Below are positions 23,334 to 34,241 of a stretch of DNA of 64,000 nucleotides, one piece after another; within the stretch, counting starts at the first letter, position 1; the number at the start of each line of letters is the position of its first letter. The notes under the pieces are model-generated. The model did no database searches. It saw nothing but the letters and a program-made list of their open reading frames with translations, and was not told the origin of the DNA. Source of the DNA: Mixophyes australis. Lineage: Eukaryota; Chordata; Amphibia; Anura; Limnodynastidae. The stretch spans positions 73,646,505 through 73,710,504 of the forward strand of contig JAVHZZ010000005.1 in NCBI GenBank assembly GCA_036250195.1. The letters are read 5' to 3'. The translations under genes and the position numbers were made by a program.

Positions 23334-23717
23334 CCAACAGCCCCCCCCAGCTGCTCACCCACACACACATAGCCAACAGCCCCCCCAACTGCTCACCCAC
23401 ACACATAGCCAACAGGCCCCCCCAGCTGCTCTCACACACACACACACACACACACATAGCCAACAGGCCCCCCCAGCTGCTCACACACACACACACACAC
23501 ACATAGCCAACAGGCCCCCCCAGCTGCTCACACACACACACACACACACATAGCCAACAGGCCCCACCCAGCTGCTCACACACACACACACACACACACA
23601 TAGCCAACAGGCCCCCCCAGCTGCTCACACACATACACACACACACATAGCCAACAGGCCCCCCCAGCTGCTCACACACACACACACACACAGCCAACAG
23701 CCCCCCCCCCCCAGCTG

Positions 23718-23758
<41 letters not shown>

Positions 23759-24060
23759 CCAACAGACCCCCCAGCTGCTCACACACACACACACATAGCC
23801 CACAGACCACCCCAGCTGCTCACACACACACACACACACACACACACAGCCAACAGGCCCCCCCAGCTGCTCACACATACACACACATAGCCAACAGCCC
23901 CCCCAGCTGCTATCGCACACACACACACAGAGCCAACAGGCCCCCCTAGCTGCTCACAGACACAGCCAACAGGCCCCCACCGCTGCGCTCTCTCTCACAC
24001 ACACACACATAGACAACAGGCCCCCACCGCTGCGCTCTCTCTCTCACACACCCATAGGCA
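18585..24060. repeat. CA-rich composite minisatellite with higher-order blocks
   Basis: Two unit types alternate with (CA)n spacers. The first is a CACTGACATCAGCCCCCC unit (18590-18960, 20915-21120, 21735-21950). The second is an AGCCAACAGGCCCCC...CAGCTGCTCAC unit (most of 19140-20910, 21355-21715 and 22140-24000). A unique marker, TCTTGTCCTCACAAACTCAA, occurs at 19051, 21257 and 22048, so the array consists of three composite blocks of about 2.3, 0.8 and 2.3 kb. Blocks one and three end in the same phrase, GCTATCGCACACAC...ACCGCTGCGCT (20645 and 23909). The many cysteine/valine-rich or threonine/histidine-rich frames are by-products of the repeat. Confidence 0.9.
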
Positions 24061-24125
24061 ACAGGCCCCCACCACAGCGAACATGCACACAAACATACAC
24101 ACAAAAACACATTGCCTACACATAC

Positions 24126-24421
24126 CTTTCAGTAGCTTCCAGCGGCGCTTCTCTGCTCACATGGGACGGCACCTGTCACATGGTGCACGTCCCATGTGAT
24201 ATTTAATCCTCCTGTAATTGGCCACACATATGGAGGAAGGACCGCAGATCCGCGGACACTTGCAGGAAGTTGGCTGGTGCCGGCGAAGGGGACCAGCCAC
24301 CTTCCTTGTTGCGGAAAAAAAATTCAATGCAAAAAAAAAAAAAAGAACGATCAGGCGGCCTTAGTAGGTCACCAGCCTACCGGTAAATTTCCCGGTAAGG
24401 CCTATGACCAATCCGCCCCTG
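24126..24421 (-). other. Candidate 5' leader exon of hAT copy B
   Basis: From the 5' TIR the minus strand runs through a T run and a GC-rich part, then CAGAGAAGCGCCGCTGGAAG, to CTGAAAG followed by GTATGTG, a plausible splice donor at 24125. The equivalent place in the 44622 element reads GAGGAGCGCCGCAG and then GACAAAAG followed by GTAAGG. I infer a non-coding first exon. Transcription is untested. Confidence 0.4.
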
Positions 24422-24429
24422 CATCTGGA

Positions 24430-24970
24430 GATGCTGGCTCAGCTGCCGATAATTTTCCTATAAATAACAACAATAAATCCTTTTTTATTATCACAATATA
24501 TGGCAATAAAAAACAAAACCGATTTAGTGATGCAATCGGGTATCTAATAATAAATAAACCACTAACACACGACCAAGAGTTTTTCTAAAGCATTCACAAC
24601 TGTCCGGGTAACATGCATTGCGTCTGCATATCACCCAACTGTCCCGATTTAGGCGGGACTGTCCAGACATGAGTGGACTGTCCCGCCATCTGGCCATTAT
24701 GTGTATTGGCACTAGCCCCACAGCCTCTGTTTTTAACCTTTGTATAGTCCACTATTTTAATGTCTGACCTAATTTTTTTCTTTACAGGGCATGTCTTGTT
24801 GTAGTATGGACAGGATTTTAGGGTGGGTGAGGACATCATTTTCTGACTGGAGAAAGGCAGAATATGTAAGTTTGTTATGGAGATGATTTTTGGATTGGTT
24901 GCAGACAACTTTAAGAAGAGTTTTCGATATGGTCACAGTCGACAACTTTTAATATAAAAACTCCTTAAAA
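24430..24970. other. Non-coding flank with repeat fragment
   Basis: I see no gene. 24636-24700 holds the GTCCCGATTTAGGCGGGAC fragment, also represented at 16730-16810. Confidence 0.4.
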
Positions 24971-25046
24971 CTTTCTAGAATCTGATTTGTTGCTATAGGC
25001 AACATCTCCACTATTTCAAACCCACAGTTTAGTAAATATACCCCTT
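24971..25046. mobile_element. Fragment of MITE family 1
   Basis: This is a one-arm copy: TCTAGAATCTGATTTGTTGC, then TATAGGCAACATC, then CAGTTTAGTAAATATACCCC. It matches the right arm of the element at 616-791. Confidence 0.75.
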
Positions 25047-25157
25047 AATGTAATATCTTATTTTGTAATAAAAATGTATTTCAGAATTTTTCAAATTTAG
25101 TATACTTATTCCTTAAGTTTTGTGTAATTTTTAAATATTATATCCAGTGGACATGTA

Positions 25158-25830
25158 GGGCCTGATTCATCTTTGAATACAATGTGAATGCAATTTGCGT
25201 TTAAAATAACGCACATAACTTGTACACACCTATTCCTATATTTAAATACAAACGGATCTCAAGATACGTTTCCATTTGATTTCGGGTATAAGTACCCTCT
25301 GCTGAAATGTTGCTTGCTGTAGGAGGTAAACAAAACACACTGCAGGATACAAACATGCAAATGTGCAATATAAAGTCACATCACAATGCATACAAAAATA
25401 TTTTTGTTAATGGAATTACCGACTCATAATACTATAATCATTAATAAAAATATATTTGTTTATTAATTCTCTTTTTTTTTTACATGAAATACATAAATCA
25501 GGTTGTTGTTAATGCATACTGTACATAAAATAAATTTTTATAGTTTTGCTTACTTGCAAACATATGTTCTGTACTATCTAGTGGAACACATATGTATAGT
25601 CATCACTATCAGTTGGCACTTAAACCTGTAGTTGGTGCAAATGATATTGCTAAAAAACATGTACATACAAGATGCCCAGACCTTGAATCGGCTGCACAAA
25701 GAGACCTACGTACAAATGTGAGTCGGGCCTGTAAAGTTTTAAAAAAAATACTTTACAAATCAAGTCACAATAATTATAATAATTTTCTAATTGGAAAGCT
25801 ATAGTATAATTCCTACAGCAGTCCTCAGCT
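25158..25830. mobile_element. Dispersed repeat family X, copy 1
   Basis: It starts GGGCCTGATTCATCTTTG and includes GCAATTTGCGTTTAAAATAA, then TTACATGAAATACATAAATC and GTTGGCACTTAAACCTG. The same blocks in the same order are at 63079-64000. The termini and right edge are uncertain. I infer a DNA-transposon-derived repeat. No protein was recognised. Confidence 0.6.
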
Positions 25831-25944
25831 TCCTAAATAAAGGTATATTTGAGAGGACTGGGGACAGTAAAAAGGTGCTTTCTCTCTCCAGAAAAATAAG
25901 CACTGTATTATAGGTTACCCACCTGTGACTGGCGAAAAGATCTA

Positions 25945-26203
25945 GGGTCTGATTCATTAAGGATCTTAACTTGAGAAACTTCTTATTTCAGTCTCCTGTA
26001 CAAAACCATGTTACAATGCAAGGGGTGCAAATTAGTATTCTGTTTTGCACATAAGTTAAATACTGACTGTTTTTTCATGTAGCACACAAATATTTGATAG
26101 CTTATTTGTACACTGAAATTTAAAGTTGATATTTGTGTGCTACATGAAAAAACAGTCAGTATTTAACTTATGTGCAAAACAGATCCTTAATGAATCAGGC
26201 CCC
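25945..26203. mobile_element. Long-armed MITE family 2, second copy
   Basis: It starts GGGTCTGATTCATTAAGG and ends CCTTAATGAATCAGGCCCC, with TA on each side (25943-25944 and 26204-26205). The arms share the GGGGTGCAAATTAGTATTC-type sequence with 8999-9317. Confidence 0.85.
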
Positions 26204-26679
26204 TATTTATTAAATAGAGAAAAGCCCTATTTCCAGCAAAAACATACTTCTGCCTTTATGTCAAGGTAATTAGATTCGACTGCTTTCTCTGGTGAAAGCC
26301 TGTACCATGCAAGGTGAGACATTCAATGAAAATATTCTTTATTATTTACATAAAACATTTTTTTTCAACTGGGAATAATATTAAAATATTTTTTTTGAGT
26401 TTTTTATATAGTTTTTTAAACATTTTTTCAGAAGTAGAATTGAAAGCCCAAGGTTTTCAGTTCCACTGCGCATGCATGAGCCAACTAGGTGGGTCACCCT
26501 TGCCGTGCCATAGACACTTGATGCTGCCAGTATTGCGGACAGCTTAGTATCATTCAGCTGCCACAGCAGCATTTTCTTGATAAATTTTGGTGATTGGAGG
26601 TTTTCTATCTCTAAAATAAGCGGCTATAGAAAGTCAACTCTAAGAACACTTTTTAATAAATAGGCCAGCAAGTATTATA

Positions 26680-26770
26680 CAACTAGAAAGTCCCAGATTA
26701 TGCTGTTAGCTAATAGAGCATGAGACTTGTAGTTCCACAACATTTTGAGAGCCACAGACTGTCTAAACTT
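26680..26770. mobile_element. Worn fragment of palindromic hAT MITE
   Basis: GCATGAGACTTGTAGTTCCA followed by CAACATTTTGAGAGCCACAG resembles one half of the element at 14659-14805. Confidence 0.5.
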
Positions 26771-28480
26771 GAAGTAAGTGATTATTGATTGAAGTTGGAA
26801 GTAGTGACTGGATTGCAATGACTAAAGCAGAAAACAAGCAGGACATAATTTGAAGCTATTTATGGAGATTTGTCTTGTTAGGCAGGGTATTAAAAACACA
26901 TCTGTTTGTGTGTTTTCTTCATGTTCCTTTCATGTCCAAATGGCTCATAATCATCAATCATCTAAAAAAATGTTTTTCGTTTTTGTAGCTTAGTAGCTTA
27001 AATGTATCCAATTTAAAATGAAAGCCCCCTGTTTGTTTTTCCCAGTCAAGACCTTCATTTGTAGATGATACACAGTATCTGTTTCTCTGAACCCTGAAAA
27101 GTGATCACTTACATGCTTACTGCTAACACACAGTGAATGCAGAGAAGTTTTCCCCCTCTGTCTGAGCTCCATTCCACTGAGCAAATGTTGGATGGAGTAA
27201 ACACCATCTCATATATGGGCTTGAAATAGAGATAATTGGTATATATGAGGAGCACAGAGCCAATATACTCAGGGAGAACATATGACAGAAGATAAATTGA
27301 ACTATATACTACAACTTGCCTCAATGTTGCATCTTGTATTTCATTGCATTGCAATGGTTGCCCATGTGTATTATTTCTGTACTTCTCATATTGAATTTAC
27401 ATTAAATCCTATTTGATTCTACTCTGAGATGCTTGTTACTCCACTCAGTTTGAGATGAACAGAACAGAAATTGGACAGATTAACAATGTAGGGTGAGCAG
27501 CCCTGTATATGAACGCCAATTTCCCTATTTATTATAATGTGGGGATAACACAGATTTTCTGTTGCCACCTATTGCAGCGATAGAAAATCTGTTATTGCTG
27601 CAGATTATTAATAAAATATTGCCAGAGCAGCTGTCCCGCGATAATGGCTGGCTGCTGTAAGAATAGACTTCTTGCTTCGCTGTGACAGTGTTGGTGTATC
27701 TTCACATTTGTTACCCAGCTTGCCGATTCATGTATGACATGGGCTTCCATTTCCACCTGTCAAAAATCAAAAAAATTAAATAAAAAAGCACAATGGTAGC
27801 CTTTTATAGAGAGGGAGAAAACACACGTTTTAGCCAGAAATAGGGATTTTCTCCCTTTTAATAAATAGAGCTGTAAACCTGGTGGTCTGTTCTGAAAAAA
27901 ATTAGGGCTGGACTTGTCAGGGAGATCTGTAGGATTTTGAACATTCTTATCAGCCAAGTTTGCAGCAGGATGTTAAATGCTGGAAGGAGCCTAGAGGAAA
28001 GAAAAATCATGTTGGGTGCACTAGAATCTTGTAGTTAAATTTAAAATTGTAGCGGTATAGATGGTAATCTGATGTTATCCCCATTACCGGTCACAACTGA
28101 CACAGACATTTTATACTGTTCTTCTGTTTATCAGAGTAATGTAGCAACAATGATCTTTCCTTTTTAATTAACAATTCATTCTTCTAATTGTTATTCAAAT
28201 TTAGGATAAGCTATTTCACACTTCATTACTTCATTTGAACCAGAAGTTGGATCTTATTTACTGTGTAGACATGCTGAATTAATTAACCAAAAATATTTCT
28301 ATTTTCTTTTAAACAAGATTTTATTGAAGGACCAAAATAACATATACAGGGAAAACCACAGTGTATACTGATACAGTATAAGTTATCAATGAACATAGCA
28401 ATGAAGATCACATCAGATGTATAATTGCATTAGGCAAGGTGTCTCTTTTAAAAAAGGGGGTATTAAAGTTATTTTATCGC
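26771..28480. other. Non-coding stretch with a MITE-like block
   Basis: I see no gene. 27525-27870 looks like a TIR repeat: CCCTATTTATTATAATGTGG near its start and CCTTTTAATAAATAGAG at its end, with GATTTTCTGTTGCC and GATAGAAAATCTGTTATTGC as an internal inverted pair. At 28310-28330, TTTATTGAAGG gives a minus-strand AATAAA, possibly the end of an old retroelement. Confidence 0.4.
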
Positions 28481-29170
28481 TTACCAATAATCATTGTCTA
28501 TGTGATTTGTGTGGTTCCAAATCACAAAGCGATTTATTAACAAAAACAAAAGAATAACAATTAAATAAATAAATACAGCTGATACATACGCCGCGCTGTG
28601 CTGGATCCAGCTTACAGTCATTTAATCCTGAAGTCTGTGGTCAAAGAGACTGTAAGCTGATTCCAGAGAGCAATATATATATACATTTGGTATTACAGTA
28701 AATACAATACAGATGACTTGGCATGTTTCCATAGGTTCAGGCTCCAGGGCAGTCCAGTATAGTGTAGTTCATAGGTCAGTTCAAATGACACCCTCCAAGG
28801 GTGGGGGTCAGCTCTCCAATCAGATGCATACTAATCTTCCCGCTGAAAGCTAGTTCAAACTGGTCTATTTACATTATACACACAATACCATTCTGATCAC
28901 TAAATCCCTATATTCCATAACTAGCATACACGGGGTGTGATCTTATAGCTGATGGAACCGGATCGCTAAGGATAAATAGGGGATTAGAATGACACCAAAC
29001 ATGATATGTTTCCTGTAACCTGAACCTTAGATCTCACTAAAGTGCATATAGCATTATAATATTTAACTATAAACTCAATACCATCTGTTTATAAACAACT
29101 ATGGGTTGGAACTAGTATAAAATGAACTATGTACAAGTGAATGTGTAAGTGTAAGTGTATGCGTGCGTTA
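28480..29170 (-). mobile_element. Possible degenerate LTR or retroelement end
   Basis: The minus strand has AATAAATCGCTTTGTG at about 28539, followed by about 60 nt to the edge. Upstream lies GC-balanced sequence that includes CTTACAGTC...GACTGTAAGCTG inverted pieces at 28612 and 28650. There is no partner LTR and no target duplication. Confidence 0.25.
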
Positions 29171-29457
29171 TTTATCGTGCGATTGCATCTTAACACGTGG
29201 CGTACTGACCACAATTGCAGGGTAAAACAATATTAATCAATATAATTTCTTTGATCCAATTATTCGACTTTGACAGGGGGTCAAAGGATGGGAAGGTGAT
29301 GGCTGTCAAGGTGGAGGGATCATTAATGTGTAGGGTTGTTTTCCTATTATTTGGGAGGGGGTAAGTGGGGAATCCAAGAGCAGTCACTTTTCAAAATAAG
29401 AAAGGGAAAAAGTTTTTGAGAGTATTATCCACATATTTTAGAATGTTATATATATAC

Positions 29458-29539
29458 CTGTTTAGCAGCTTTGAGTACCTGCTGCTGCTGATGTATTAAG
29501 CTCAGTTGCTGCTTGGCCAGATCCTGGAATGTTGGGTCC
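29458..29539 (-). other. Candidate exon of the hAT family (copy C)
   Basis: An 82-nt segment on the minus strand between ACATGTCCAAACAG (acceptor) and GTATATATAT (donor-like). One frame is stop-free and contains PTFQDLAKQQLSLIH and a glutamine run. It is homologous to 18082-18161 and 46266-46344. Confidence 0.5.
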
Positions 29540-29996
29540 CTGTTTGGACATGAGATGACTACTCTTCACCTTCTGGAAAGCTCAGCACCTTATCCCCTCA
29601 ACTAGCCCCAACATTAAATCAATATTATCCACTTTTAATAATTAGGCCTCCTTTCCGCCATCCACACAACAATAAATAGCATGCACATTTAATAAATAGG
29701 TCTAATTCCCTTCTAGTAGCCCCAACATTAAATAGAATTTATGTTTAGTAAATAGGCCTACTTCAACCTTAATCAGCCCTGACATTAAATAACTTTCAGA
29801 TTTAATCAATAGGACAATTATCCCCCAATCAACCCCAACATTAAATTAACAACATTCACATGGGTGGAAGAGGGCCAGACACCAGGAAGTGCAATAGTGC
29901 TGAGGTTGGCCCTTCCTAGGCAAAATAAATGGAGGTGCAAAGTTCCCAACTGTTTCAGGCTGGCCCAGCAACTCACTATAGGATGGTCCACCCCTG
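29458..29996 (-). mobile_element. hAT-type fragment sharing exon and intron with the 16.5-kb element
   Basis: In minus orientation it would start at 29996 with CAGGGGTGGACCATCC, a variant of the CAGGGGCGGATTGG end. It passes through the AT-rich repeats (29870-29540) and reaches the candidate exon 29539-29458. There is no minisatellite here. I did not find the 3' terminal repeat or a target duplication (the 8 bp outside the 5' end are TCCCTAGA), so the 3' side may be truncated or lie further left. Confidence 0.5.
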
Positions 29997-31746
29997 TCCC
30001 TAGAGGATGTATAGTAATTAGTAATTTTGTGCTTCCAAAAAGGCTTTGGGCCACACATTAAACCAAGAATGTCTTCCATAACGAATAGTCTTCACCTCAT
30101 GAAGTTCATTATAGTATCTCATTCCACTAAACAAAATGTGGCTTTTGCATTTAGGCTCCACACATGTTGAATGTACTACTCCAACCATATGTCCAGTTAA
30201 ATAGGTGTAAATGTACAGAAATAAGTGCATGATATGCAAAAGAAATAGAAACAGCATTGTTGCTGCTCCTCAACAATATTTCATATTTGTAAAAGACCCA
30301 TGTATAAATTCAGCATTTCTAAAGGAAAATTTCAGCATCACTGGAATTTTCTGCAAAAGCAGCATTGTTCACCATACATACATATTTATATTTTATATGT
30401 TCCTTGATTGCAGAAAAATTCTGCCTTGTAAACATGGATATAGCATGTTTTACGTCACCAGTCACTGTAGTTTAGTGCTTGGTCGAACTATATTTCCCAT
30501 GATCCAAAATGCTGCTCTACTTATTGAAGAGGTAAAATCTGTGAGTGTGGCTACAGAGAGGGTGGGAACATCTGGCTTAAGACTGTAAAAATGAATAAGG
30601 CATCACAGAGGAGCCGTTAAAGGACTGTAATGAACAGAATTTCCTAATCACACAATGGAGGTAATATGATTGAGGTTTAGCAGCAAAGAGGTAATTAATC
30701 TTATTTGAGGAAATGTGTGTTTTCATTAATTGAATTTTGAGGGTGGGCTTGTCATTATAAGGAACTGTTTTACATTATAAGAAGAGGGACTGACACCTGA
30801 TAGAGATAGGCAAAATGGTGGCAAAATTTCACACTAATCGAGTTTCCTGTTGGAACATGACGCTTCACAGAGGTGCAAGTCCCATTGATACAATCTTTGA
30901 ATTCTGCTTTTGCTTCATGCTTCCATAGAATGCCATTCTGCACTGTATACATACATTCACGTTTCACACAACTTATAATGCGTGAATAGATCTGAGACAA
31001 TGATGGTCAAGTAATTTTGCTGTGTGGTGTGGATGGGGAAGGTCTGTGAACACATAAGCCAAATTTCACCAACAGCCAGTCATCATTATCAACTTACGTC
31101 TGGTGTATAAATAAATCCAGAGCGACAGTAAAATTGCCAATAGGTATGGTAACACTAGTGTCAGAACCGTGTATTACAAATATTAAAAATGCATGTAACA
31201 TGCATAATGTGGTTATGAGGTTGGAATTATGTCTGTCCAACTCACATAATTAGGAAAATACTGAATTGAGCTGTTAACCATGCCGTACTACACACAACAT
31301 TATCTGCTATACTTAAATTTTCTTGAGAAATCTTCATTTTTTTTCTCAGCTTTATTCTTCGGTGGTTTTGTTCTCATTTAATTATTCACAACAATCTTTC
31401 TTTGGAACTGCAAAGTACCAAGAGGTCAAAGTGTTTGGGGTCAAACAAGTTATCTATCAGACTTGAAGATTTGTTGCATGATTTCTTTTGGTATAGCCCT
31501 TGCTTTTCTCAGGTAGTTTTTATTCTATATTCTTTTTAAGTTGTAACAGATCTGTGGCAGCCACAAGGAAGACAACTTGCTAAAAGGAGGATATGAGTTG
31601 CAATACTCTGCACTTGATTTGTAATCATTTCAACCATTTTGAAGGGAAAAAATGCAGTAGTGAAACTACAACCACAAAAAAACAAGAGTGTACTACAGAT
31701 CAGTTATTAATCTATTTATTCACTTCTTAAAAATTACACATTTAAT
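29997..31746. other. Unassigned non-coding stretch
   Basis: No gene recognised. Frames at 30211-30588 (plus) and 30770-31000 (minus) exceed 70 codons but match nothing I know and lack conserved motifs. GGAACTATATTTCCCATGATCC-like sequence near 30487 may be another hAT scrap. Confidence 0.35.

Positions 31747-31780
<34 letters not shown>
31747..31780. repeat. (TA)n microsatellite
   Basis: Alternating AT of about 33 bp. Confidence 0.9.
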
Positions 31781-31783
<3 letters not shown>

Positions 31784-33010
31784 TTGTAAATGAATGGTAT
31801 ATATTTGTCTCCAAAACCTCATAAGGTATCGTAATGTATCAGGGAACATCAAGGAGCTCCCAATAATGGGGATTGAATATCAATATGCTAGGATATAATA
31901 GCATACACGCCTAATCAAACAAAAAGTGTCCGTTTATAGTTTTCCAGCTGATTTAATTATTTGGACTATTAATTTAAATGAATTGTCAGATTCAAATCCA
32001 CAAACCCCCAACAGGGTAAATAGATCCAGTTTTGCATCAACTATCATCCACCAATCTCAATAAATAGCGATGTTGATAAAACCACAGTCTGTACTGATAT
32101 ATTGCTATAAAGGTGTAATAATTGTTGGTGGCTTACCAAATGTCTGGGTAATCATCCATATGAAAGTCCTCTGTGAGGTTGTAAAACCGCACAGGCTGCC
32201 TTATACATACTGGATGGTACTGTGCTCAGTTAGCTCCTTCCCGCATAAAATGTAATTGTCCGGGTACTACTCCATAACAGAGTCCTTCGTGAGGTTTCTG
32301 GAGCCACGCTGTCCACTTTCAGTATAAAAGGTGGTGCAGCTCTTAACTACCGTATTTCCCCATGTAAAAGACTCACCTTTTCCCCAAAAATTTGGGTTCG
32401 AAAAACTGGGTGCGTCTTATACAGTGGTAGGGGGATCCAGGAGAAGGCAGCGTTACAGTGGCAGCAGGGGGTGTAGTGGCGATTGCAGGGGCTTGCACAC
32501 TTTCCCTGCCTGTCTCTGCGGAATGGACCTGCACATAGTGTGCGGGCGCCGGCAACAAGCCCCTACAATCTCAGCAGGGGGAGGGGGTCAGCGGTACAGT
32601 GGCAGCGGGGAGATCAAGTGGGAGGAGGGCGATTGCAGGGGCTTACTGCCGGCGGCTGCACACTATGTGCAGGTCCATTCGGCAGAGACAGGTAGGGAGA
32701 GTGTGCTGGCCAGCTGCTCTGAATATATTTTTTTTCAAATTTCAGGGCCAAAATTAAGGTGCATCTTATACATGGGAGCGCCTTATACATGGGGAAATAC
32801 GGGAAGTTCTCCCTCCATTCAGATTCCAGGGAGAACGGTTCCTGTTATTCTCTAGTTGTGGATTCGTATATAGAATACCAGCCAGAAAAAACAGTCAGAC
32901 CATAAATGTTAGACCAGCTATGTTGTCTCCAAGGGTGGTACAATGATCTCAGTAGTTCAACTGGCGCGTTTTGCCTCCCAGGCGACTTTTTTCAAAGACA
33001 TATATTAACC
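31781..33010 (-). mobile_element. Retroelement 3' region, possibly Penelope-like
   Basis: On the minus strand this starts near GTCTTTGAAAAAAGTCGCC and GGCAAAACGCGCCAGTTG (32993-32960). I associate that type of phrase with the 3' region of frog Penelope-like elements (compare GATGAAACGCGTC at 12612). It runs to GATTCAATCCCC and CTGATACATTACG. It is interrupted by the TIR element at 32350-32802. No coding remnant was found, so the class is uncertain. Confidence 0.35.
32350..32802. mobile_element. TIR element with CCGTATTTCCCC ends
   Basis: The left end CCGTATTTCCCCATGTAAAA and the right end, read inverted, CCGTATTTCCCCATGTATAA agree over about 20 bp. TA precedes the left end, but the right flank is GA, so the duplication is incomplete or mutated. 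The ends resemble those of the pogo-like element at 9726 (CCGTATTTTCC), so I infer a related pogo-like MITE. The interior contains two GTACAGTGGCAGC/CACTATGTGCAGG-type duplicated pieces in inverted orientation. Confidence 0.65.
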
Positions 33011-33039
33011 ATTTTGTTACAATTCTCTTAGTGCCTTAG

Positions 33040-33490
33040 GGGGTGATTTAGAGATGCACGTAAATGTATTTGAATGCGTAATTTTGTTCAAATTAACCAC
33101 ACTACACGTGTTCAATTTGTACTGATAGTAAGAGCTGCACGTATCTGGCACTGGAAGTCCCTTACGCTTTGAGAGTTGGATGAGGGACATTCAGCTGCAA
33201 TACAGTAAGGACATGCAGCACAAGTTAAGCATGACTCTATGAAATGCTTCTTATTTTGGTTTACATGTATCTTTCAAATATTCTTCTTTCCAAGCTCAAT
33301 TTCTGAACCTTCACAGGACGCGTGCAGTTTTTGTCTTGATGATTGCTATATATGCATCTATATGTTAGATTTATGGCTGTAATTATTTCAAGATCCTGCA
33401 AAATACAGATGAGGAAAACTAAGTGTTCAGATGCATATTTGGGCATAGGCAAATTGGCACATTTTTTTGTTCAACTAATAAGGGTCTATT
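33040..33490. mobile_element. Dispersed repeat family Y, copy 1
   Basis: Blocks GTGATTTAGAGATGCACG, CACAAGTTAAGCATGACTC, GGTTTACATGTATCTTTC and CAGATGCATATTTGGGC recur in the same order at 48690-49750. The right end is truncated relative to that copy. No coding content was recognised. Confidence 0.6.
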
Positions 33491-34239
33491 TATCATATAT
33501 CATAAAATTTCCCTTCATCTATAATTTTGTATCACCACTTATCGCAGTGATAAGAAATGTAGTGACTGTCCCGGCAAAGACAGATGACCTCGGATATATT
33601 TTTTGCAGCTTGCTTAACGTAGCAGTGAAAGGCTTCACTTTTGCATTCTGTGCATGCGCCGTGTTGAGGATGAGGACAGGGAGTTTTTCATTCTTGTTGT
33701 TGTGTTGTTGATTAAAGCATGTCATAACACAAGGGTATACAGTGCATATGAGCTATAAGTGCAATTTGTTTATATGAGGAGCAGTTAAATCCCAAACCTG
33801 GGTCTATTATACTACATGATGAAACAGTGAGAATGAAATGGAAGCTTGTATAAATGTTATGTTTTGAATATAATATGTGAGGATATTTTGTTTAACTTTA
33901 TTGTTTGCTTAAGCAGTGAGTTTTTAAGAAGTGAGGTCAACACTGGAGCTGATAACTATGCTGTAATTGACTGGCAGTTATGGGGACAAAAGGGAGGAGG
34001 ATGTAGCTAGCCGAACAGGGATCAGGAAAAGATCCTTCTTCACTGATGATTCTCCAAGAGGCCTGAACACGAAGGTGCTTAACGCCATCCAGAGACGGTG
34101 TTAGCATTTCAGGACCAGCGGTGAAAAGTTATGCTTTTTGCTGCCTGATAAACTTACTGCTTTCCCTATCCTTACCAGTTTATCTTAATGAACTATAGAT
34201 TTCATATTGTGATTTATTGCAATTTCCATACATAATTCA
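33491..34239. other. Unassigned non-coding stretch
   Basis: No gene recognised. GGTCTATTTATCATATATCA at 33483, with ATCACCACTTATCGCAGTG, may be part of the same MITE-like family as 27525-27870. Confidence 0.3.
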
Positions 34240-34241
34240 TA

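Larger units (their letters stand above)
16530..24421 (-). mobile_element. 7.9-kb hAT-type element with intronic minisatellite
   Basis: The left end CAGGGGCGGATTGG and the right end CCAATCCGCCCCTG are exact inverse complements of 14 bp. They are flanked by the perfect 8-bp duplication CATCTGGA at 16522-16529 and 24422-24429, the hallmark of hAT transposition. In minus orientation the order is 5' TIR, a leader ending in a candidate splice donor (24126), 5.5 kb of CA-rich minisatellite, an AT-rich region, a candidate exon (18161-18082) and the 3' end. A Tc1 element (16941-17993) is inserted near the 3' end. No transposase core is present, so it is non-autonomous. Members with the same layout lie at 44622-46810 and, in fragments, at 29458-29996. 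Confidence 0.8.

Noticed and set aside
18859..23926. Many minus-strand frames rich in cysteine and valine, and plus-strand threonine/histidine/proline frames, up to about 227 codons
   Set aside because: They follow the CA/TG minisatellite in several frames at once, have no domain content and arise because stop codons are rare in the repeat.
18585..24060. Regular repeats with spacers resembling a CRISPR array
   Set aside because: Eukaryotic context, spacers are themselves (CA)n repeats of variable length, and there are no cas genes.
30211..30588. A 125-codon plus-strand frame
   Set aside because: No recognisable domain and unclear coding bias. It lies in a region of repeat debris.
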